A stretch of 20,385 nucleotides of DNA from Acidobacteriaceae bacterium (GTDB lineage Bacteria; Acidobacteriota; Terriglobia; Terriglobales; Acidobacteriaceae), in NCBI GenBank assembly GCA_030049955.1, contig JASIJX010000330.1, positions 1-20,385 on the forward strand, read 5' to 3'. Positions 1 to 7,642 of the stretch are shown here, piece by piece. Position numbers and translations under genes: made by a program. Within the stretch, counting starts at the first letter, position 1. Every line of letters starts with the position of its first letter. The notes under the pieces were generated by a model. That model worked only from the letters and a program-made list of their open reading frames with translations. It was not told the origin of the DNA and ran no database searches.

Positions 1-57
1 AGGTTTCTCGATCGGCGCGGGGTGAATTGCGGGACTCGCCAGCAGTAATTCAGCGGT

Positions 58-2319
58 TCAGTGCACATCCACCGAACGGTCGCCTTCGTACTCCATGATG
101 TGGAAATATGCCTCCCACCCGCTCCATGAGGCGGGCGCGGGCAGCTTGGCCATCGGGTCCTTTAAATGGCTCGCATAATCTTCGACCAGCTCGTGCGTGC
201 GGTAAACGCCCGTCAGCCAGTCGCCGCGATACCAGTTCTTCCACTTACCGTACTCGGCCGCCGACATAGACGCGCGAATAGCATCAAGCGCGCGTAGCGC
301 CTCCGCCGCATCCGTCTCAGCCTCGGCATGCCGGTCCGCATGATCCGCCTCGATGGCCCGTGCCAGTTCGAGCAGCATGCGGTTGCTCTCGCGGTTAATC
401 GTAATCATGGTCAACACTTCGGCCTGGTAATAATTGTGCCGCGCCGGATCGATCAGCGTCTCGGCAGCCACAGCCTTTTGCCACACGGCATCCCAGCGCG
501 GCTGCGCCGCCGCGCAATCTTCGATATCCGCCTCCAGCAGTGCTTTGCGTATCTGCGCATCCGGCGTCGGCATCAGGCGCGGCGGCGTCCACTTGGGCGA
601 TTGGCTGGGAATCGCGGCCACCTGGTGCTCCGTCAGCTCGTCCAGAATCAGCCTCCGCGCCTCCGAGTGGTAATGTTGGTCGCCATCAACCAAGGGCGCT
701 TCGCCCGAAGCCGTCGGCGGAGGTGGCGGCATGCTGCCTGCTGAAGTAAGCCGCGGTGGCCCAAACTGCCGGCGCAGAGACGGCGCAGCGAAATAGGCCT
801 TGTAAATTTCTTCGAGCGCAGGCGCGGCCTTGGCGCCAAACTCCTCCGTCGCCCAAAGGCGATAATACGCGCCGTCGGGATCGCTGTGCTCGTCGCCCTG
901 CCCGGGCGCATTGCCGGCATTTGCCTGCACGCCGGCCAGATTTCCTGCCCACGCCATGTCCATCACAGCGCGCGCCGTCATGGCTACGGGTCGAATATCG
1001 CTGGTGTTCACCAAAAAATATTTCGTCGCACCGGCTTTGATATACCGGCCAAGCTCATCGTTAATCACCTTCGCCGAAACCATCTCCGAAAGCTGGTTTG
1101 CCTGGCCGTTCATCATGGCCACATGAAAATACGCGCCCTGTCCTGCAGCCACCTTGCCGCCGTCCTGCATGTCGCCGTAACCGGTATCGGCCCACACCAG
1201 CGCCACCTCCGGCGGAATCGTCAGGTAGCCCTCCTGCATCAACCGTGCGCCCTCCTGCCACAGGTCCGTCACAAACTGCGCATCGGGGTAGCGCGCACGC
1301 ACAATCTTCATCTGCACGGCAATGGCATCGCTGATGCGCTTGCCTAGCAGCGGATCATTGTCGCGCACGCTTGGATCGAGCGACGCGTAGCTTGAGTCGG
1401 ACAGACCGCGCAGCCCCACGCTCCATAGAATCTCTTCATCCGGCCTGTATGTCGCCACAGCGTTCGTCCAGGCGCGCTCCAGAATCTCAGGATGCGTGGA
1501 GAAGTTATACGGCACATCTTTCGGCCAGCGCGCCACATTCACGCCCAGCGGAATGGCATGATGCTGGTTCACGATCAACCCACGCTCCGCCGCCGCATGC
1601 ACCTGCGCATCGTCAGGGAAGATCCACGTGCCCGGCACAATCATGTTGCCCTTCAGGCGCAGGATGGTTTCAAAAACCTGATCCCAGGTCGAGAGCGCAA
1701 TTCCCGTCTGCTCGCCTTTCTTCGGCGTCACCCAGCCCGTAAGCAAATCCTCATCATTCGGAAAGAACCCGCGATAGCGGAAGACCGGGCTAGCATAGGT
1801 TCGCGCAAAGTCAGCAGGCAGCAGGATAGAAGCACGCTTCGCCGGCTCCTTATCGGTCCACAGATACATGGGATCGACACCCAGCACGCGCTGCGAAAAC
1901 TCGTAGATGGCATAGATAGTCCCGCGCATGTCTGCGCCCGTAAGACAAACAACGCGCTGCGGCGCGGCACCGCTATTTGTTCCGGTCACGGAAAAGGCAA
2001 AGGCTTCCGTGCCGCTGGCCGTGGCGCAATCCACCCCTGCAGGTACGTTGGCATTCTGTGCAATCAATATCGCCTTCGGACCGGCGTCTTCCAGCCGCGT
2101 GACCACCCGCGGCGCGCGCCCAAACACCTTGGCAAAATCGTTGCGCAAATCCTCTGTCGCGCGATGAACCGGCCCTGGTTCGCTGGCAGCTTCAACCAGC
2201 ACAACTGAGCCGTCAATGCCGATGCGTTGCGGCTGGGCAGCTGCAATGTTGCCCGGAGCAGCCGCCAGAAGGCAAAGTGAAAACGCAACTGAAAAAGGAA
2301 AGATGCGAGAACCAGCCAT
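58..2319 (-). CDS. Secreted GH115 alpha-glucuronidase-like glycoside hydrolase
   Basis: Predicted 753-residue exported glycoside hydrolase of family GH115, a family whose characterised members remove glucuronic acid or 4-O-methylglucuronic acid from xylan and related polysaccharides. The frame is open upstream to 2394, but I place the start at the ATG at 2319: it has an AGGAG Shine-Dalgarno 8 nt upstream and is followed at once by a signal peptide (hydrophobic core about residues 6-21, cleavage near AAA-QPQ at about 28). An N-terminal alpha/beta domain (about 30-165) precedes the barrel. GH115-like landmarks are RYRGFFPNDEDLLTGW (about 180-200), NQHHAIPLGVN (about 250) and the VWADTGYGDMQ...GAYFHVAMMNG stretch (about 375-405). 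A helical domain runs from about 480 to the end, interrupted by a Pro-rich SMPPPPPTASG segment. The C-terminal beta-sandwich domain of many GH115 proteins appears to be absent. Family assignment is firm; substrate is inferred. Confidence 0.9.
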   Translation of the reverse strand: MAGSRIFPFSVAFSLCLLAAAPGNIAAAQPQRIGIDGSVVLVEAASEPGPVHRATEDLRNDFAKVFGRAPRVVTRLEDAGPKAILIAQNANVPAGVDCATASGTEAFAFSVTGTNSGAAPQRVVCLTGADMRGTIYAIYEFSQRVLGVDPMYLWTDKEPAKRASILLPADFARTYASPVFRYRGFFPNDEDLLTGWVTPKKGEQTGIALSTWDQVFETILRLKGNMIVPGTWIFPDDAQVHAAAERGLIVNQHHAIPLGVNVARWPKDVPYNFSTHPEILERAWTNAVATYRPDEEILWSVGLRGLSDSSYASLDPSVRDNDPLLGKRISDAIAVQMKIVRARYPDAQFVTDLWQEGARLMQEGYLTIPPEVALVWADTGYGDMQDGGKVAAGQGAYFHVAMMNGQANQLSEMVSAKVINDELGRYIKAGATKYFLVNTSDIRPVAMTARAVMDMAWAGNLAGVQANAGNAPGQGDEHSDPDGAYYRLWATEEFGAKAAPALEEIYKAYFAAPSLRRQFGPPRLTSAGSMPPPPPTASGEAPLVDGDQHYHSEARRLILDELTEHQVAAIPSQSPKWTPPRLMPTPDAQIRKALLEADIEDCAAAQPRWDAVWQKAVAAETLIDPARHNYYQAEVLTMITINRESNRMLLELARAIEADHADRHAEAETDAAEALRALDAIRASMSAAEYGKWKNWYRGDWLTGVYRTHELVEDYASHLKDPMAKLPAPASWSGWEAYFHIMEYEGDRSVDVH

Positions 2320-2427
2320 TGCGTAAGCTCCTGGAGCGAGATCTGGAGCCGGATTACGTCTGCGGCGCGCAATAATCCGCTTGTCGCGCCACACGTCCTA
2401 TCCGGCGAGAATCAGTTCGGCCAGCGA

Positions 2428-2433
2428 ATTATA
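2428..2433 (-). promoter_or_regulatory. Candidate -10 box for the GH115 gene
   Basis: Read on the minus strand this is a perfect TATAAT, about 109 nt upstream of the chosen ATG at 2319. The hexamer 17 nt upstream (CAGTGC) is a poor -35, so the match rests on the -10 alone. Treat it as a candidate. Confidence 0.3.
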
Positions 2434-2530
2434 CATATCTGTCGCTCACGGCACTGGCCACCGCCGCAACCAACCGGGTGCTACAGTGGACTCGTTCGAC
2501 TTCCCCGGGCGGCTTTTTTCGCTGGTGGGT

Positions 2531-2617
2531 CAGTTTGAAGGGTACGGGCTTCAGCCCGTACGTTAATGCCGCACATTGAGCGGGGCTTTAGCCCCCGAGG
2601 GATGCGCATTCAAACTG
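2531..2617. repeat. REP/MITE-like palindromic element (two hairpins inside a 9-bp inverted repeat)
   Basis: The element is bounded by a perfect 9-bp inverted repeat, CAGTTTGAA (2531-2539) and TTCAAACTG (2609-2617); the match extends outward as TGGG with one mismatch. Inside are two perfect hairpins: GTACGGGCT-TC-AGCCCGTAC (2542-2561, 9-bp stem) and GGGGCT-TT-AGCCCC (2582-2595, 6-bp stem). The nested design is typical of REP/BIME or short non-autonomous mobile elements rather than a terminator, since neither hairpin is followed by a T run. From memory, palindromes of the GGGGCTTTAGCCCC type are frequent between genes in Acidobacteriota. It ends 28 nt before the TTG start of the next gene, so it probably lies in that gene's leader. 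Confidence 0.7.
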
Positions 2618-2645
2618 CCCCATTGCCTTTTTCGGAGAATTTTCG

Positions 2646-4865
2646 TTGCTTCGCTTTTGCGCGTGTTTGCCTCTTTTTTTTGCTTTTCTGCCCGCTGCCA
2701 GCGCAGCCACGCGGGTCAACGCCGCTCCCGTACCCGCCGAAATGCGCTCCAGCTTCTTCGCCATCACCGTCAACGGCCGGCCAATGGACGTAGCCTGGGC
2801 CGCCTCCAACTACGAACTCGTCAGCTTCGACATCGATGGCCCGGTTGAAATCTCCATCACCGCCGCCGAGCCCGGCTTCTGGGATAGCGGCGTGGATATC
2901 GAGCCGTGGCGCCTGGGACTCCGCGCTGCGCGAGTCAAAGCAGACGCCCAGACCATCCGTTTCCGCCTCGCTGGCCCGGCCAAACTCGCCATCTCGCGCC
3001 CCGGCGACTTTCTCAATGACGCAAAGATGCTCTTCCTCTTCGCCGATGCGCCCGCGCCACCGCCACCCACCGGACCCAACGTCACAATCATTCCCGCCGG
3101 CATTCACCGCGGCAGCCTCAACCCGAAGAGCGGCGATACCATTTATCTCGCGCCAGGCGCATACATCTTCGGCAGCCTCAACCTCTGGAATGTGGAAAAC
3201 ATCAAGGTGCTGGGTCGCGGAACCATCGTTTACGACGGCCCGCAGAATCCAACAACCGACGAAGGATGGATGCAGCGGCCCGACTGGCACTGCATCGGCG
3301 CCAACCAGGCGCGCAACGTGGAGATCGACGGTCTCACCTGCATCGTGCGATCGCGCACCTGGTCGATCCAGATGAAGGACTCCACGGGTTTCCGGTTCAA
3401 CGACCTGCGCGTCATCGGCGGTAACTCTGGAAACGCCAACCAGGACGGCATGGACTGGCTGGGCGGCGGCGACACGATCGTGCGCAACGCCTTCATCCGC
3501 TCCTCTGACGATGACCTGGCCGTCGAAGGCAACTGGGACGGCTACACACAGGCCGACATGCTGCGGCCAGGCGGAGACGTGAACCACATCCTCGTCGAAG
3601 ACAGCGAATTTTCAACGAGCATCTCCAACGTCGTCCGCATCGACTGGCCCGAAAAGATCTTCAACTCGCGCAACTTCACTCTGCGCAACTCCGACATTCT
3701 CCACGCCGGCATCGGCGCCTGTGGCCAGACCTTCGGCCTGCTCGGGCTGTGGGGCGCGGACGGCGCGCGCGGCGAGCATAGCGGCATCACGCTCGAAAAT
3801 CTCTTCCTCGACAACTGGTATTCTCTCGCGCAGATCGAGCAGGAGCAGCCTGCGGTCCACGGGGTGGCCTTTCGTAACATCTGGGCTCTCGGCCAGCCAC
3901 CGCTCGCGGACTCCGCGATAGCCGGCGATGTGAAAGATGTGACGCTCGACAACGTGAAGTACGGCCAGATGCGCGTGAGCGGCGACCCTCAGCTTCCACT
4001 CACCGTTTCAAACGGAGCGGAGGAACCAAAATTTGCTCCAGTGCCTGCGCTTACTGCGGAATTTACAGTCGCGCAGCCCATCGTCGCACCTGGAAAGAAG
4101 ATCGCGTTTGAGGCCAGAGCCGCTCCTAAACTCAGTCCTGGCGCGCACTACACATGGATCTTCGGCGACGGAACCACAGCGCACAGGCGCAAAGTGCGGC
4201 ACCGCTTCCCGGACGCGCTGGGAACCGAGCTCGACGGCCGCAACGGAGCCGGCATCTTTCGCGTGCTGCTGCACGTCTCGGACTCCGCCGGCCATGAGGA
4301 CTGGGCCGAGCAGAACATCGTCGCTGTGGCGCAGTGGCACAACGCAATGCAGCCGCCAACGGCTTCCGCGCCCGGTCCAATGCCTGGACCAATCCCTGGC
4401 CCAACCCCTGGCCTCAAGCCGGGATTGACCTGGAGCGTCTATGCAGGTTCCTGGACCACGCTGCCCGATCTCTACAACCTGCAGCCCGTGCTCACCGGCG
4501 TTTCGCCCGGCGTGCAGGCAACCGCTGCCGGTTTCACGCAATGGGCCACAGCCTGGGATGGCCTGCTCAAAGTCCCGGAAGACGGCGGATACGTCTTCCA
4601 TCTCATCGACCGCGACGGCGCGCGCCTTGTTATTGACGGCGTGGAAGTGGCGAAGACCGGAGCGCCGTTCGCGCAGGTCTGCGGCTCGTCCGGCAACGCG
4701 CTGCGTTACGATCGCGGGGCCATCGGTCTGCGCGCAGGCCTGCACACCTTCCGCATTGAAGGGCTGAACACCGCCAGCAGCGGCGCACCGCGCGTGCTGT
4801 GGGAAGGACCGGGCCTGATGCTCCAGGAAATTCCTCAGTCTGCGTTCAGCAGGCGCGCCAATTAA
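2646..4865 (+). CDS. Secreted beta-helix glycosidase (GH28/GH49-like) with PKD and PA14 domains
   Basis: Predicted 739-residue exported enzyme. It starts at a TTG with GGAGA about 7 nt upstream, followed directly by a signal peptide (core about 3-17, cleavage near ASA-ATR at 20/21). Order of parts: an N-terminal beta-sandwich (about 25-135) resembling the leading domain of GH49 dextranases; a right-handed parallel beta-helix (about 140-450) with the acidic motifs NQDGMDW (about 265) and SSDDDLAVEGN (about 285), equivalent in place to the catalytic Asp motifs of clan GH-N (GH28 polygalacturonases, GH49 dextranases); then NVVRIDWPEK and SRNFTLRNSDILH, which fit GH49 better than GH28, as the GH28 GHG motif is missing. 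A PKD-like domain with YTWIFGDG (about 502) follows, then a PGPx repeat linker (576-593), then a PA14-like domain (about 594-735), a usual glycan-binding module. It ends 24 nt before the convergent efflux gene. Substrate is unknown; beta-glucan, dextran and pectin are all possible. Confidence 0.8.
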   Translation: MLRFCACLPLFFAFLPAASAATRVNAAPVPAEMRSSFFAITVNGRPMDVAWAASNYELVSFDIDGPVEISITAAEPGFWDSGVDIEPWRLGLRAARVKADAQTIRFRLAGPAKLAISRPGDFLNDAKMLFLFADAPAPPPPTGPNVTIIPAGIHRGSLNPKSGDTIYLAPGAYIFGSLNLWNVENIKVLGRGTIVYDGPQNPTTDEGWMQRPDWHCIGANQARNVEIDGLTCIVRSRTWSIQMKDSTGFRFNDLRVIGGNSGNANQDGMDWLGGGDTIVRNAFIRSSDDDLAVEGNWDGYTQADMLRPGGDVNHILVEDSEFSTSISNVVRIDWPEKIFNSRNFTLRNSDILHAGIGACGQTFGLLGLWGADGARGEHSGITLENLFLDNWYSLAQIEQEQPAVHGVAFRNIWALGQPPLADSAIAGDVKDVTLDNVKYGQMRVSGDPQLPLTVSNGAEEPKFAPVPALTAEFTVAQPIVAPGKKIAFEARAAPKLSPGAHYTWIFGDGTTAHRRKVRHRFPDALGTELDGRNGAGIFRVLLHVSDSAGHEDWAEQNIVAVAQWHNAMQPPTASAPGPMPGPIPGPTPGLKPGLTWSVYAGSWTTLPDLYNLQPVLTGVSPGVQATAAGFTQWATAWDGLLKVPEDGGYVFHLIDRDGARLVIDGVEVAKTGAPFAQVCGSSGNALRYDRGAIGLRAGLHTFRIEGLNTASSGAPRVLWEGPGLMLQEIPQSAFSRRAN
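4371..4418 (+). repeat. Four-copy 12-bp in-frame tandem repeat encoding a PGPx linker
   Basis: Four consecutive degenerate 12-bp units, beginning CCCGGTCCAATG and then CCTGGACCAATC, CCTGGCCCAACC and CCTGGCCTCAAG, encode PGPM-PGPI-PGPT-PGLK. They form a stiff Pro/Gly linker between the PKD-like and PA14-like domains. Copy number could change without a frameshift. Confidence 0.8.
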
Positions 4866-4889
4866 GCGCCATGCCGATTGCGCGTCGTG

Positions 4890-6374
4890 TCATGGCAGTT
4901 GCGTCACATCCCACCCGCCGCCCAACGAGCGCACCAGGCTGGTGCTGGCTGCAAACTGGCGCGTCACCAGGCTGATCTCCGTGATCTGGTCCGAGATCAG
5001 CGTCTGCTCGGCCGTCAGCACTTCCAGATAACTCGTCACGCCGCCCTTATAGCGTTGGTTCGAGAGATCGAATGAGCGCTGGGCCGAAGCCACGGCCCTC
5101 TGTTCCACCTGCAACTCCTCCTCGAGCACACGCAGCGAAGAGAGCTGATCCTCCACATCGTTGAATGCCTGGAAAACGGTGTTGCGATAGCCGTTAACCT
5201 GCGACTCGTACATGTGCCGCGCCTGATCGGTAAGCGCGTGGCGCTGGCCGGCATCGAAGAGCAGTTCTGTGGCTTCTGCGCCAAGCGTCCAGATCGTGCT
5301 GGGGCCCTGGATCCACGTGCCGGGGCTGGCGCTCTGGAAACCGCCTTGCGCGCCGAGCGTGATGTTCGGATAAAACGCGCTGATGGCAATGCCGATCTGC
5401 GCGTTGGCCGCGGCCGCCTGGCGCTCGGCGGCGGCAATATCCGGCCGCCGTTCGAGCAGTTGCGAGGGCACGCCGATGGGCACCTTCGGTAGCGGCAGAT
5501 CGAGCGGCGCAGGCGGCAGATGAAATTGCGTGATGTCAAAGTTGCCGATCGTGCCGATGGCGTGCTCGAACTGCGCGCGGGCCACCCCCACATCCACAAG
5601 CTGAGCGCGCACCGTCTCAAGCTGTGTTTGCGCCTGCGCCACGTCCACGGCCGTAGACACGCCTCCGGCCAGCCGCCGCTGGGTCAGGTCGAGCTGGCTT
5701 TCAAGGTCGGCCACCGTCGCCGTTAGCAGCTTGGCCTGGGAATCAAGTCCGCGCAGCTCAAAGTAGTCGGTCGCCAACTCTGCCTGCAGTGTCAGGTCCA
5801 GGTTGGCCATCAGTGCGGCGTTAAACTGCTCGTTGGCGCGGGCCTGCTCCACGGTGCGCCGGATGCGGCCGAAGAAATCCGGCTCCCACGTCGCCTGGCC
5901 TTCCAGCGTGTACTCGCCGTAGGTAGTTCCATTCGCTTTGTTAAACAGCGGCGCGTTGGCCGAGTACTTGATCGCCTCCGGATTCACCGTGGCCGAAACC
6001 TGGGGGTAAAAGTTCGCGCGCGCCACGGCCACCTGGTCCCGCGCAGCCAGGTAAATTTCGAGCGCCTGCTTCAGCTGCACGTTCGTGGTGGCGATACGAT
6101 CTTCAAGCCTGTTCAGCTCCGGATCGTCATAAATCTCCCACCATTTGCCCTTCAGCATGCCGTCCGAGGGATCGGCCGGCGACCACGTGCCGTGCACCGG
6201 ATTCGGAGGCGGCACCACGGATGAAGCGCCAAGCTCGCTGTAGGAAGCAGGAGCGTCGAAGCCAGGGCGCGAGTAATTAGGCCCTACCGGCTTGCACCCC
6301 GAGAGCGCAACTAGCGCTACGGGCATCAGGACAAACAGCTTTTTCGCGTGCTTAGGCCGGTTCCACGGCGTCAT
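4890..6374 (-). CDS. RND efflux outer-membrane factor, NodT/OprM-type lipoprotein
   Basis: Predicted 494-residue outer-membrane channel of a tripartite efflux pump (TolC/OprM superfamily, two OEP repeats). The N-terminus is a lipoprotein signal, with a hydrophobic stretch ending in LSGC (lipidated Cys about 27), followed by the family hallmark KPVGPNYSRP. Two long helical regions rich in Gln, Ala and Leu (about 80-260 and 290-480) match the paired OEP repeats, including the conserved LLERRPDIAAAERQ segment near 305-320 and a late RYKGGVTSYLEVL segment near 440. Its ATG overlaps the adaptor gene's stop as ATGA (6371-6374), a sign of translational coupling. It is the last gene of the operon. 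No terminator is visible in the 24 nt between it and the convergent glycosidase gene. Substrate cannot be read from sequence. Confidence 0.93.
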   Translation of the reverse strand: MTPWNRPKHAKKLFVLMPVALVALSGCKPVGPNYSRPGFDAPASYSELGASSVVPPPNPVHGTWSPADPSDGMLKGKWWEIYDDPELNRLEDRIATTNVQLKQALEIYLAARDQVAVARANFYPQVSATVNPEAIKYSANAPLFNKANGTTYGEYTLEGQATWEPDFFGRIRRTVEQARANEQFNAALMANLDLTLQAELATDYFELRGLDSQAKLLTATVADLESQLDLTQRRLAGGVSTAVDVAQAQTQLETVRAQLVDVGVARAQFEHAIGTIGNFDITQFHLPPAPLDLPLPKVPIGVPSQLLERRPDIAAAERQAAAANAQIGIAISAFYPNITLGAQGGFQSASPGTWIQGPSTIWTLGAEATELLFDAGQRHALTDQARHMYESQVNGYRNTVFQAFNDVEDQLSSLRVLEEELQVEQRAVASAQRSFDLSNQRYKGGVTSYLEVLTAEQTLISDQITEISLVTRQFAASTSLVRSLGGGWDVTQLP

Positions 6375-7636
6375 CGGCCGCCCCCATTTGTGGGACTGGC
6401 TCCGATGGTGCCGGGCGGATTCACAGGCGCTCCACTTGGGCCGCCGTCTTGCTCCCTGTGCACCACCGTCACCCGCTCGCCGTCGATGAGCGAATCGGGC
6501 GGATCCTGGATCACCTGATCGCCGGCGTTAAGTCCGGAGACAATCTGCACCGTCGCGCCGTCATCCACGCCGATAATGACCGGAACTAGCCGCGCCACAT
6601 CTTCGCCCTTCTGGTTTTTCACCACCGTGCCCACGCGCAGGCCCTGGCTACGGAAGATGAGCGCGGCAGCCGGCACCACGAAGGTTGTGGCAATCGGCGG
6701 CGTTTTAAAGTGCACCTGCGCAAGTGAGCCCGGCAACAGTTCGCCGTCGCGGTTGTCGACGTCAATTTCCACCAGCAGCGTGCGGCTCACCGGATCGATA
6801 GCGTCGGCAGTGCGCACCAGCGTGCCCCAGAAAATCCTGCCCGGAAACTCGGGGAAGGTGAGCGCCACCTTCATGCCGCGCTTGATAACCGCCGAGTAGA
6901 GCTGCGGCACATTGGTGTAAACGCGCAGAGTGGAGAGCGCCTGCATGTGAAAAAGTTCCACTCCTGCTCCCTGGTTGATGAGCTGGCCCGTGTCGACGTT
7001 GCGGGCTGTAATTACGCCATCAAATGGCGCGTAGATTTTCTGGAACGACACCAGTTCCTTGAGCCGCTGCACGTTGGCCTGCGCGGAGCGAACGGCCGAA
7101 GAGGTCGCTGCCGCCTGGTTCACAAACGTGTCGGTATCCTGTCGCGACACGGCATCGGACTTCACCAGCCCGGAGTAGCGTTCCGCCTGGATGTGCGCAT
7201 TATTCGCCGTGGCTTCAGCGGTCGCCAGGTCGGCCTGGGCCTGCGCAAGTTGCTGGTCCACTTCCGGAGCGGAGATATCGGCCAGCAGGTCGCCTTTCTT
7301 CACGCGCGATCCGATGTCGTGGTACCAGTGCAGCAGGTAGCCGTCGGTGCGGGCGTAGATGGGCGAATCGGTGAACGCGGTCACGTTGCCGGGCAGCACA
7401 AAATTGTCCGTGGGCGCGCCGCTTTGGGCCGGCGCGATGCCCACCGTGGGCGGCGCATCCTGCTCGGTGCGATCGGCCAGAACCGTGTTCCCGTGCGTGC
7501 GCCGCAGAATGCCAATCGCCGCCAGAACGCCCAATACGGCGACCGCTACCACGCAGGCGGCAAGCACGCGGCGGGGCGAAAGCGGCGACTGATCCGGTTG
7601 GTCGTGGTGCAAGCGCGAATTGGAATCCTGACTCAT
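6371..7636 (-). CDS. RND efflux periplasmic adaptor (membrane fusion protein, HlyD/AcrA type)
   Basis: Predicted 421-residue adaptor linking the inner-membrane permease to the outer-membrane channel. It has a short cytosolic N-terminus and one membrane anchor (about 24-44), without a lipobox. The first half of the lipoyl domain lies around 90-120 (YARTDGYLLHWYHDIGSRVKKGDLL). An Ala/Gln-rich alpha-hairpin covers about 125-200, and the second lipoyl half is IYAPFDGVITARNVDTGQLI (about 203-222). Beta-barrel and membrane-proximal domains follow (about 230-390), and the tail is Pro/Gly-rich. The start has GGGAG about 9 nt upstream, and that site overlaps the stop of the permease gene 6 nt away. 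It is the middle gene of the three-gene operon. Confidence 0.93.
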   Translation of the reverse strand: MSQDSNSRLHHDQPDQSPLSPRRVLAACVVAVAVLGVLAAIGILRRTHGNTVLADRTEQDAPPTVGIAPAQSGAPTDNFVLPGNVTAFTDSPIYARTDGYLLHWYHDIGSRVKKGDLLADISAPEVDQQLAQAQADLATAEATANNAHIQAERYSGLVKSDAVSRQDTDTFVNQAAATSSAVRSAQANVQRLKELVSFQKIYAPFDGVITARNVDTGQLINQGAGVELFHMQALSTLRVYTNVPQLYSAVIKRGMKVALTFPEFPGRIFWGTLVRTADAIDPVSRTLLVEIDVDNRDGELLPGSLAQVHFKTPPIATTFVVPAAALIFRSQGLRVGTVVKNQKGEDVARLVPVIIGVDDGATVQIVSGLNAGDQVIQDPPDSLIDGERVTVVHREQDGGPSGAPVNPPGTIGASPTNGGGR

Positions 7637-7642
7637 GAAGTA

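Larger units (their letters stand above)
2320..2645. other. Divergent intergenic region between two glycosidase genes
   Basis: This 326-bp region separates the starts of the minus-strand GH115 gene and the plus-strand beta-helix gene, so it must hold promoters for both. I see a TATAAT facing the GH115 gene, an 87-bp palindromic element near the plus-strand start, and a run of six T at 2514-2519 without a convincing stem before it. No convincing ORF lies here. Confidence 0.6.

Noticed and set aside
1..57. The GH115 frame stays open for 19 codons after the TGA at 58-60, to the window edge
   Set aside because: Nineteen open codons in GC-rich DNA mean little, the residues do not suggest a known domain, and no reason for read-through is visible.
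2610..3587. Minus-strand 325-codon open frame under the beta-helix gene
   Set aside because: It is antisense to a clear exported enzyme and crosses the REP-like boundary region; the composition is that of a shadow frame.
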